Shown piece after piece: positions 1-5,562 of a DNA stretch of 6,198 bases. The first letter of the stretch is position 1. Each line of letters begins with the position of its first letter. The translations under genes and the position numbers were made by a program. Below the pieces are notes generated by a model. It worked only from the letters and a program-made list of their open reading frames with translations. It did no database searches and had not been told where the DNA came from. The DNA lies in the NCBI GenBank assembly GCA_012839145.1, contig DUNY01000400.1, forward strand, positions 1 to 6,198, in the 5' to 3' direction. The DNA comes from Thermoanaerobacterales bacterium (GTDB taxonomy: Bacteria; Bacillota; Thermosediminibacteria; Thermosediminibacterales; Tepidanaerobacteraceae).

Positions 1-10
1 AAAAGAAGAA

Positions 11-24
11 ATCTGCTAGCAGAT
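11..24. repeat. 14-bp perfect palindrome at the left edge
   Basis: ATCTGCTAGCAGAT reads the same on both strands. As RNA it could form a 5-bp stem (ATCTG/CAGAT) with a CTAG loop, followed on the + strand by an AT-rich run (AGATTTATTTTATT). It could be a weak terminator of a gene lying to the left or an operator in front of the hicA remnant at 58. The sequence does not decide between these. Confidence 0.3.
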
Positions 25-57
25 AGATTTATTTTATTCCCAGCACCAGGACTATAC

Positions 58-308
58 ATGGCCCATTATAAAAAGCTGTATGAGAAAATCAATAATAATC
101 CTAAAGATGTAAGCTTTAAAGACATTGATAGCTGCTAACCAAAGTAGGTGGTTTTACAAAAAGAAGTCCAAGAGGCGGATCTAGCCATTATACATATAGC
201 CATCCTGATTTGAAAGATATTATAACCATACCAAAAGATAGACCTATTAAACTTTTTTATATAAAAAAAGCATTAAGTGCTTTCGAAATTGTAAAGGATG
301 AATTTTAG
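58..308 (+). pseudogene. hicA: HicA-family toxin, frameshifted remnant
   Basis: HicA toxins are small mRNA-cleaving proteins with a double-stranded-RNA-binding-like fold and one catalytic histidine. The first part reads from ATG 58 (MAHYKKLYEKI... to ...FKDID at 127-129) and meets a TAA at 136-138. From 132 the next frame continues with LLTKVGGFTKRSPRGG, then GSSHYTYSHP with the likely catalytic His codon at 186-188, then ITIPKDRPIK and a C-terminal YIKKALSAFE segment, ending at TAG 306-308. Joining the frames needs one extra base near 130-131, giving about 83 residues, the usual HicA size. No slippery heptamer is seen, so this is a one-base deletion (or a sequencing error) rather than programmed frameshifting. 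AGGA lies 6 nt before the ATG. The following antitoxin gene is also broken, which supports real decay. Family assignment is from remembered motif patterns. Confidence 0.75.
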
Positions 309-330
309 AATATTATTAGGAGGGGATAAG

Positions 331-390
331 ATGTCTACGATTAACAAAGTTGACAGTTATGATTACAAAATAGAATTTATCTTACAATGA
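331..390 (+). pseudogene. hicB: HicB-family antitoxin, N-terminal remnant
   Basis: A strong ribosome site (TTAGGAGGGG, 5 nt before the ATG) starts a 19-codon reading frame, MSTINKVDSYDYKIEFILQ, ending at TGA 388-390. It begins 22 nt after the hicA stop, the usual HicA-HicB arrangement. The peptide resembles the first residues of HicB antitoxins, which normally continue with an acidic-Gly-rich stretch and a partial RNase H fold, then often a DNA-binding domain. All of that is missing. The last 14 bp (377-390) overlap the 3' end of the convergent LysR gene, so the rest of hicB seems to have been lost at a junction near 376-390. A functional 19-residue peptide cannot be excluded but is unlikely. 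Confidence 0.6.
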
Positions 391-1267
391 AATTTTTAAA
401 TGCTTCAGCATTTGGTGAAAGGGTTTTGTTCTTTTTATAGGCAAGATAAAAATGTCGGGTGAGTTGAAGGTCTTGAATTTTGTAGGCCTTGACAGTATTC
501 ATAGGGATACAGTCCCGGATCATTTTATTGGAAACTATGGAAACACCCAATCCATGTTTTACTGCTTCAAGGACAGCTTCAGAACTTCCCATTTCTGCAG
601 CTACTTTTATTATTTGAGTATCAAAGCCTTTCTTGCTTATAGCTCGTTCAAATGAAATCCTGGTACCCGACATTTTCTCCCTTAACACGAACTTTTCCCT
701 TAAAATATCCTCAAACTTTACCTGGTCTTTCCCACACCAACTCTTATCATAGTTATAAGGTGCTATAAGGACAAGTTCATCTTTGCAAAAGGGGGTATAC
801 TCCAGCTCCTTACCCCAAGAACATGTGCCGGTTATTCCTATTTCCACCTTATCTTGTAATAAGGCTTTTATTACTTCTCCTGAGTCCATTTGTTTTATTC
901 TAAAAACCAACTTAGGATAGATATCTTTAAATTCTTTTATGAGACCGGGCAATATGTAAACAGCCGGAATAGAGCTTGAATATAATATTAAATCTCCTTC
1001 AATTTTCTCCATAAATCGATTTAACTCCAAGATGGAATTTTGTCTGGCTTCTAATATTTTTAAAGACATTTTAAGCATTATTATTCCTGCCGGAGTGAGC
1101 TCAATCTCCTTTCCCTGTCTGTCAAAAAGTTGTACACCTAATTCTTGCTCCAAGGCTATTACATGTGTGCTTACAGTGGGTTGAGTTAAAAACAAAGCTT
1201 CAGCTGCTCTGGAGAAACTTTTGTGTTCAGCTACTTTTATAAAAGTTTCCAGTTGGTGAAAATCCAT
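377..1267 (-). CDS. LysR-family regulator, selenium-metabolism type
   Basis: A DNA-binding transcription factor of 296 residues, full length for LysR proteins. The N-terminal winged helix-turn-helix covers about residues 1-60 (FSRAAEALFLTQPTVSTHV, then the family signature LEQELGVQLFDR and LTPAG). A linker helix follows, then the two-lobed effector-binding domain from about residue 90 (LVLIAPY, GTRISFERAI, GLGVSIVS). The start at 1267 is preferred because GGGGGT lies about 7 nt upstream; the in-frame ATG five codons earlier (1282) has no ribosome site. The sequence resembles the group annotated as selenium metabolism-associated LysR regulators, which fits the selenoprotein gene grdA in the same window. 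Targets and effector are not visible. It is transcribed in the same direction as the aconitase-X and grd genes but follows their terminator and has its own candidate promoter. Its last 14 bp overlap the hicB remnant on the other strand. Confidence 0.85.
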   Translation of the reverse strand: MDFHQLETFIKVAEHKSFSRAAEALFLTQPTVSTHVIALEQELGVQLFDRQGKEIELTPAGIIMLKMSLKILEARQNSILELNRFMEKIEGDLILYSSSIPAVYILPGLIKEFKDIYPKLVFRIKQMDSGEVIKALLQDKVEIGITGTCSWGKELEYTPFCKDELVLIAPYNYDKSWCGKDQVKFEDILREKFVLREKMSGTRISFERAISKKGFDTQIIKVAAEMGSSEAVLEAVKHGLGVSIVSNKMIRDCIPMNTVKAYKIQDLQLTRHFYLAYKKNKTLSPNAEAFKNFIVR

Positions 1268-1302
1268 AAAGTTTACCCCCATATATTAGCAAATCATATT
1301 TT

Positions 1303-1331
1303 ATTATAGCATAGGTCTGGTCCATTAATGG
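1303..1331 (-). promoter_or_regulatory. candidate promoter and operator of the LysR gene
   Basis: On the minus strand a perfect TATAAT (1303-1308) preceded by TGC forms an extended -10 element, TGCTATAAT, about 35 nt before the regulator's ATG. No good -35 hexamer sits at 17 nt spacing, which an extended -10 can tolerate. The -35 position is instead covered by a perfect 10-bp palindrome, CCATTAATGG (1322-1331), a plausible site for autoregulation. The -10 is seen directly; the operator role is inference. Confidence 0.5.
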
Positions 1332-1399
1332 TAAAATCAATATCATAAAAAAGATCGATTGCTGTCGTAAAAAACTGCCGAAATCAAATTGTTAGAGCA

Positions 1400-1418
1400 A
1401 GTTTATAGTATGTAAACT
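1400..1418. repeat. interrupted dyad AGTTTA-N7-TAAACT
   Basis: Two 6-bp inverted arms (1400-1405 and 1413-1418) are separated by 7 bases. The inner TTTA-N7-TAAA has the 15-bp T-N11-A shape of LysR-type binding boxes. It lies about 100 bp upstream of the predicted LysR transcription start and just beyond the terminator tail. The region is AT-rich, so chance is a real possibility. Confidence 0.25.
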
Positions 1419-1455
1419 AAAATAGAAAAAGGCCACCCTGTTCTCAGAGCAGCCT
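1419..1455 (-). terminator. rho-independent terminator of the aconitase-X unit
   Basis: On the minus strand an 11-bp stem (AGGCTGCTCTG pairing with CAGGGTGGCCT, including three G-U pairs) closes an AGAA tetraloop and is followed directly by TTTTTCTATTTT. The T-run is present only on the minus-strand side, so it acts on transcripts coming from the aconitase-X and grd direction. It lies about 230 nt beyond the small-subunit stop codon and separates that unit from the LysR gene. Confidence 0.85.
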
Positions 1456-1687
1456 AAAACATGCCTGTCCTTTATTATAGTTATGAAAGAACAAAAATAC
1501 ATAGAATGCAAGTTTTACCTTATAGTATGCAGATTTGGACTGAGAATCAAGCCCTTTAGGATTTGAGAATTCTAGTCAATTTTGATAAATGGAAATAGAA
1601 TCTTTGTTTATACTCACTAAATTGGAAGTATTTTTTAATCCCAAGACTCTTACAAAATTGATTGCAGGAAATTTCGTCATAAAGCAT
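1456..1687. other. AT-rich gap between terminator and aconitase-X small subunit
   Basis: With the terminator and LysR promoter, the whole gene-free stretch is 1268-1687. In this 232-nt part no coding region with a ribosome site is seen. A 33-codon minus-strand frame starts at an ATG near 1680 but has no ribosome site and no recognisable sequence. It most likely forms a long 3' untranslated region between the small-subunit stop and the terminator. No tRNA-like fold or known riboswitch core was recognised by eye. Confidence 0.5.
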
Positions 1688-2113
1688 TTAGCTTTTTTTA
1701 ATTACTTCCACTATTCCTTCATCACCATTTACAATTACATAATCACCTGTCTCAATTACCTCCAATGGATCCAAATCAAAATCCGTTACCGTAGGAATTT
1801 TAGCTATCATTGCAGCAAAGACAGTCAAGTTACATCCTTTCCTATATATAAAAGCTGCTGGATTCGTTCCAAATGCCCTAGTTCTCCCATATCCCATAAA
1901 GCCTCCAGAACCTCTGGGCTCAGGAAACACTAAAACTTTGCCCTTAAAAGGAACCTCATATAGAGGGTGATTCCTTTCCGTGGTGAAGCCTAGCTTCTCG
2001 TTGACGTTACCCCACCCCATTAATGGTTTTTTTGATACTAGGGCTTCTCCCTCAGCTATACCACCTATAACCTTACGTCCTCTTAGAATTATACTATTTC
2101 TGTCAGATGTCAT
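1688..2113 (-). CDS. aconitase X small subunit (swivel domain, DUF126)
   Basis: A 141-residue swivelling-domain partner of the aconitase-X catalytic subunit. Family landmarks in order are RGRKVIGGIAEGEALVS (11-27), a Gly/Trp segment, HPLYE (49-53), GKVLVFPEPRGS (58-69) and NPAAFIY (84-90). In studied family members a serine in the GS loop takes part in catalysis, and Ser69 is the candidate here. The loop reads RGSGGFMGYGRTRAFGTNP, unlike the RGSS/T-type loop of many family members, and may mark a subgroup with a different substrate. GGAGG lies 9 nt before the ATG and is embedded in the last codons of the large-subunit gene. Only 3 nt separate the two genes, so they are surely cotranscribed and translationally coupled. 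Characterised aconitase-X enzymes are cis-3-hydroxyproline dehydratase and archaeal phosphomevalonate dehydratase; the substrate here is unknown. Confidence 0.88.
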   Translation of the reverse strand: MTSDRNSIILRGRKVIGGIAEGEALVSKKPLMGWGNVNEKLGFTTERNHPLYEVPFKGKVLVFPEPRGSGGFMGYGRTRAFGTNPAAFIYRKGCNLTVFAAMIAKIPTVTDFDLDPLEVIETGDYVIVNGDEGIVEVIKKS

Positions 2114-2116
2114 TTC

Positions 2117-3388
2117 CTAATACCTCCATTCCCCTCTCCATTTGCCTGTTATTGCTGCTTGAATGCAATCTTCTGTAGTTCCATACCATACTTGTAACTT
2201 CTTTGGATGAGCATGACCAGTAATATAATAATTTTGCTTAGCTGCATCAGTAGCCATTACTGCTGTTGGCGGTAGCTCTCCCCGCATCTCTCCGGCACAA
2301 GTACCCGATAAGAGATTGCCACCCGCTCTTTCAATAATGGCTTTATATCCGGCCATTTCAGCTATTTTATATGTCCAGGGATTGGTCATGACCCATAAAT
2401 TTGTCCTACATCGTTTACCTTCAAGTAACCGAGCTGCCTTCTGAACCTCCTGAATATTGTAATGAGGGCATCCTAAAAAAATAAAATCAACGTTATCATT
2501 TTCAGCGTAATTTAGCATCTCATAAACTCTTTTTAAATCGTTGCGCGTTATGGTTATCCTTTTGTTAGTTTTTTTATTATTAAAAGCCGCTTCAAGTGTA
2601 GGTGCCTCAGGAGTTAACCCAGGAACATGATACATTCGCACTTCGCCACCAGTGTTTAACGAGGAATTCATTTTAACAAGCTGGCTAGTTGTCGGCTTAC
2701 CAATACCCACAATTGCTGGCACCTCAAGTCCAACAGCTTCTCCTACTGCCCAGCCAAATAAATCGTATTCCATATCTGTCTTTAGTTCATTTTCACTTTC
2801 AACTAATATAGTAGCTATCCGATTTTCACTGAGATGCATATCATAAGCAGGAACCTTTCCCAAATATGCTGTCTGAAAACATCCATCAATGTTTGTCCTG
2901 GCTCCTAGGATAGCATTAGCCCATGGAATAGCAGAACTTTCTCCCCAGGAACAATGCTGGCCAACTGTAGGTGAATAGGAACTGACAAGATAATAGTCAC
3001 AGGATAAAGTGGGTATCATACCCATCTGAATGTATGGTTGGATATTTCTCATACATTTTTTATGGTACTCCGGGTCACTATTAGGCCACGTACCACAATT
3101 TTCCCAACCGTCAACTAAAAAACCGGGAGCAATTGGTTTGTTGGCAAAAGTAGGTACTTTAAATTTTTCTCCTCTTTTTGCGGCCTCTTCAATTTCTTCT
3201 ATTGTTATATGATAATCCGGAATCCATGAAGATTTCATGCCGGGATGCAGATCAGCAGTCCCATCAATATCTACCAACCTTTCTGCCCCGGCCGCTTCTC
3301 CGTAGGCTACTAGAAATTGCATGCATTTCTGAGCCAAATAACCTTGTTCACCGTCTAATATTCTTTTCTCTTCATCTGTAAGTTGCAC
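2117..3388 (-). CDS. aconitase X large (catalytic) subunit, DUF521
   Basis: A 423-residue catalytic subunit of a two-part aconitase-X (AcnX) dehydratase, predicted to be cytoplasmic and to hold an Fe-S cluster. Visible landmarks are LTDEEKRILDGEQG (3-16), GAERLVDI (34-41), PTLSCDYY with Cys130, GQHCSWGESSAIPWANAILG (143-162), GARTNIDG (162-169), FLGCPHYNIQEV with Cys307, and SGTCAGE with Cys364. Cys130, Cys307 and Cys364 are candidate cluster ligands or active-site residues; this is inference from conserved positions. The start codon is GTG, supported by AAAAGGGGTG about 9 nt upstream and by the family-like N terminus. The gene ends in TAG 3 nt before the small subunit. It follows trxB on the same strand after 269 nt, so it may be read from the grd side or from its own promoter. 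Cis-3-hydroxyproline dehydration, feeding proline to Stickland reduction, is one possibility and is not proven. Confidence 0.9.
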   Translation of the reverse strand: MQLTDEEKRILDGEQGYLAQKCMQFLVAYGEAAGAERLVDIDGTADLHPGMKSSWIPDYHITIEEIEEAAKRGEKFKVPTFANKPIAPGFLVDGWENCGTWPNSDPEYHKKCMRNIQPYIQMGMIPTLSCDYYLVSSYSPTVGQHCSWGESSAIPWANAILGARTNIDGCFQTAYLGKVPAYDMHLSENRIATILVESENELKTDMEYDLFGWAVGEAVGLEVPAIVGIGKPTTSQLVKMNSSLNTGGEVRMYHVPGLTPEAPTLEAAFNNKKTNKRITITRNDLKRVYEMLNYAENDNVDFIFLGCPHYNIQEVQKAARLLEGKRCRTNLWVMTNPWTYKIAEMAGYKAIIERAGGNLLSGTCAGEMRGELPPTAVMATDAAKQNYYITGHAHPKKLQVWYGTTEDCIQAAITGKWRGEWRY

Positions 3389-3657
3389 CTTTTAACACCC
3401 CTTTTATTTTTATAATCTGTTTTTATACATATTTATTAATAATTCTCAGATACCTTTTAAACCGCATTCTCTTAAATATTTGGCATATTTTTACCGCTTT
3501 TTATCCAATATAACTAAAATATCTAATCAGGCTAGCCTTGCTTTATGCCTTATAATATTGTGATTAATATGTTTATTCCTGCTGTGTATAAGGATACCCA
3601 ATTACGTCTTACTTGACTAAGTCACGAGTCACTTACTTTTATAATATAAGGATTACA
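3389..3657 (-). other. gap between trxB and aconitase-X genes
   Basis: A 269-nt AT-rich stretch. It holds the ribosome site of the large subunit (AGGGGTG, 3396-3402), a 10-bp palindrome AGGCTAGCCT (3529-3538) and a direct repeat AGTCAC-G-AGTCAC (3620-3632) just past the trxB stop. No convincing terminator with a T-run is seen after trxB. Several TATAAA/TATAAG-like hexamers occur on the minus strand, but none has a good -35 at the right distance. A promoter for the aconitase-X pair is expected here but cannot be placed. Confidence 0.4.
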
Positions 3658-4587
3658 TTAAGAACCGTAAAACTGGCTCTCTATATACCTTTCTGCGTGA
3701 AAAGCAGCAATAGCCCCATCAGATGCAGCGGTTAGAACTTGACGCAATAATTTTCTTCTAACATCACCGGCAGCGTAAACCCCTTTAATGTTTGTACACA
3801 TGTTTTCGTCTGTTAATATATTGCCTTTCTCGTCTAGCCGAACTACACCCTTTACCCATGCACTATTTGGTTCAAGTCCAGCATAAACAAAAACTCCATC
3901 AACAAACATTTCGCGTCTTTCACCACTTCTAACATTTTTAAGAATTACCTTTTCAACCGAACTATTTCCAGATATCTTTTCAACTACCGAATCCCATATA
4001 ATATCAATTTTGGGGTTAGTAAAAGCTCTTTCCTGAGCAACTTTCGCTGCACGCAATTCTTGGCGCCTATGAACCAGTGTGACTTTGTCTGCAAATTTTG
4101 TTAGATACACTGCTTCTTCTACTGCCGCATTACCACCTCCAATTACTAATATGTTACTACCTTCATAGAACGCTCCATCACAAGTAGCACAATATGAGAC
4201 ACCCCTACCTCTAAAGTCAATTTCTCCTGGACAGCCTAACATGCGAGGAGATGCACCAGAAGCAATTATTACAGCCTTAGCACGGTATTTACTTTGATTT
4301 GTAACAACAACTCTGTATTCTTCTTCAAGTTTTAGTTTTTGCACTTTTTCTGTTATTTTTTCTGCCCCAAAACGTTCTACTTGTTCAGCCATTTTTATAG
4401 TTAACTTAGAACCAGTAATCCCTTCTGGAAACCCTGGGTAATTTTCAATAAGATCAGTTATAGCCGCTTGCCCTCCGTTACCTATTTCATCAATACATAA
4501 TGTCTTTAACTTACTTCTAGCATTAAAAAGAGCTGCGGTCAAACCTGCTGGTCCTGCCCCGACGATAATAACGTCATAATTATTCAT
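3658..4587 (-). CDS. trxB: NADPH-dependent thioredoxin reductase
   Basis: A 309-residue FAD flavoenzyme of the low-molecular-weight thioredoxin reductase family. It passes electrons from NADPH to thioredoxin, here presumably to the neighbouring TrxA that feeds glycine-type reductase. Visible are the FAD-binding GAGPAG (10-15), the redox-active CATC (Cys133/Cys136), the NADPH site GGGNAAVEEA (150-159) with HRRQELR (173-179), and the C-terminal FAD motif AAGDVR (272-277) followed by QVLTAASDGAIAA. The start at 4587 gives the normal family length and NNYDVIIVGAG at the N terminus, with AGGGG 8 nt upstream. Two in-frame upstream ATGs (4605, 4647) have no well-placed ribosome site and would add odd N-terminal residues. 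The ribosome site sits in the loop of a short dyad (TGACA-N5-TGTCA, 4590-4604). The gene lies 162 nt after grdA on the same strand. Confidence 0.93.
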   Translation of the reverse strand: MNNYDVIIVGAGPAGLTAALFNARSKLKTLCIDEIGNGGQAAITDLIENYPGFPEGITGSKLTIKMAEQVERFGAEKITEKVQKLKLEEEYRVVVTNQSKYRAKAVIIASGASPRMLGCPGEIDFRGRGVSYCATCDGAFYEGSNILVIGGGNAAVEEAVYLTKFADKVTLVHRRQELRAAKVAQERAFTNPKIDIIWDSVVEKISGNSSVEKVILKNVRSGERREMFVDGVFVYAGLEPNSAWVKGVVRLDEKGNILTDENMCTNIKGVYAAGDVRRKLLRQVLTAASDGAIAAFHAERYIESQFYGS

Positions 4588-4749
4588 TGTGACAACCCCT
4601 GTCATCTCCCATAATTCGAAAAAATTAATAGCTCGCTTTAGCTGCATAAGATTAAAACTTAGATTTTAAAGTAGCAATTCGTGCTCCCTATTGGATGATT
4701 TTTATATAAATGCTTAAAGTATGCTAATAGCGAACTGTTGTTGTTGATC
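4588..4749 (-). promoter_or_regulatory. gap upstream of trxB with a weak promoter candidate
   Basis: A 162-nt space separates grdA from trxB, while the grdC-trxA-grdA gaps are only 15-21 nt. On the minus strand TTGCTA (4672-4677) and TTTAAT (4651-4656), 15 nt apart, form a possible but sub-optimal promoter. The dyad TGACA-GGGGT-TGTCA (4590-4604) holds the trxB ribosome site in its loop and could modulate translation. No terminator is seen after grdA, so read-through into trxB is likely. Confidence 0.25.
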
Positions 4750-5208
4750 TTAATACTTCTCTCGCCCTTCACGCATTGCTTGGCATATACTTTCTTTGTC
4801 TAAAGATAACTCCATTAGACCTACATGTTCCTGGTATATATGCTCTGGAATAACCGCTTTAATCTCATCTTCTAATATATGGTATACATTTAATTTAAGA
4901 GGTACTCCTGCCAGTGGACCGGCATACGTAGGATCACCAGCTCTCACTGTCTCTGCGTAAATATCTGCACTTTCAGCATCCGGCGTTCCTAGTACTACTA
5001 TTAAATTCTCTTTTCCATATTTCTCAGCTGCTTTTTTAAGTTCTGATTGGACCACCTGGTCCATTGCACCTGCGGCAGTTCAGACGAAGCACTGAGTATC
5101 CATATAAACAATTTCTGCACCGGTAGCTTTTATGCATTCCGCTATGGCTTGAGCCTGCACGCCATCACGTTCCCCCAACACAAAAACTTTTTTACCTTTT
5201 AATTGCAT
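4750..5208 (-). CDS. grdA: glycine/sarcosine/betaine reductase selenoprotein A
   Basis: GrdA is the small selenoprotein shared by glycine, sarcosine and betaine reductases. It accepts the carboxymethyl group from protein B on its selenocysteine and hands it to protein C, where acetyl phosphate is made. The full gene is 152 residues, reading [16 protein letters not shown] at the N terminus and passing through TGA (5080-5082) at residue 43 in the family motif CFVUTAAGAMD (Cys40-x-x-Sec43). The C-terminal part carries the conserved [20 protein letters not shown] and [16 protein letters not shown]. The start at 5208 has AAGGA 8 nt upstream and lies 21 nt after trxA. Reading TGA as stop would leave only the part from the internal Met49 (5064), which lacks the active site. 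A hairpin right after the TGA supports selenocysteine insertion. Protein B genes (grdB, grdE) do not flank it. Confidence 0.96.
5048..5082 (-). promoter_or_regulatory. selenocysteine TGA codon and bacterial SECIS hairpin of grdA
   Basis: TGA (5080-5082) is followed after 16 nt by a perfect 6-bp stem TGGACC/GGTCCA (5058-5063 with 5048-5053) closing an AGGT loop (5054-5057). The spacing and the guanines in the apical loop fit bacterial SECIS elements, which are bound by the elongation factor SelB. It lies wholly inside the coding sequence, as in other bacterial selenoprotein genes. selA, selB, selC and selD are not in the window and must lie elsewhere. Confidence 0.85.
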
Positions 5209-5229
5209 TTAATTCATCCTTTCTATTTT

Positions 5230-5547
5230 TTATGCGATAGATTTAATTAATTCCTCTATTTCTTTTATGGTTAAATCTTGTCCAGATATTCTTTTTACTT
5301 CTTTCCCATTCTTAAAAGCTAGGAAAGAAGGTAAACCCATAACACGTAACTTGATACATAATCTTCTGTTTCCCGCACTGTTGACTTTTACCAGTTTTAC
5401 TTTATCTTTATATGCTTCTGATAGTTTTTCAACCTGCGGTAATAATTCTAAACAAGGTTGACAACTGGGACCCCAGAAATCAACAATAACTGGCTTATTA
5501 GAATTAATTACTTCCTGTTCAAAGTTATCCTTGTTAACTTCAATCAT
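5230..5547 (-). CDS. trxA: thioredoxin with atypical CQPC active site
   Basis: A 105-residue single-domain cytoplasmic thioredoxin. It is expected to be reduced by the nearby TrxB and to reduce the glycine-type reductase, probably the oxidised Cys/Sec pair of GrdA. The fold is clear: VIVDFWGPSCQPC (20-32), the cis-proline loop GLPS (Pro73), and the strand FLAFKNGKEV. The active site is S-C-Q-P-C (Cys29, Cys32) instead of the usual W-C-G-P-C. Reductase-linked thioredoxins of other amino-acid-fermenting clostridia are known for a similarly changed GCVPC site, so this fits a dedicated partner. A third cysteine is at 64. AAAGGGG sits 9 nt before the ATG, and the gene starts 15 nt after the grdC stop, so the two are cotranscribed. 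Confidence 0.93.
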   Translation of the reverse strand: MIEVNKDNFEQEVINSNKPVIVDFWGPSCQPCLELLPQVEKLSEAYKDKVKLVKVNSAGNRRLCIKLRVMGLPSFLAFKNGKEVKRISGQDLTIKEIEELIKSIA

Positions 5548-5562
5548 TTTTTCAAACCCCTT

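Noticed and set aside
126..140. Programmed frameshift in hicA
   Set aside because: No slippery heptamer or stimulatory structure is seen at the frame change, and the antitoxin is also broken, so an indel is simpler.
398..413. AAATGC-TTCA-GCATTT hairpin as a terminator for the LysR gene
   Set aside because: It lies inside the LysR coding region before its stop codon, is AT-rich with a short stem, and has only a weak T-run.
1589..1933. 114-codon + strand open frame
   Set aside because: It mostly lies antisense to the aconitase-X small subunit, has no ribosome site, and gives no recognisable protein.
3389..3657. Riboswitch (for example glycine type) before the aconitase-X genes
   Set aside because: No conserved riboswitch core could be recognised by eye. 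A covariance-model search (Infernal/Rfam) would settle it.
4750..5064. 104-residue protein starting at ATG 5064
   Set aside because: It is the part of GrdA downstream of the selenocysteine codon; the true start with a ribosome site is at 5208.
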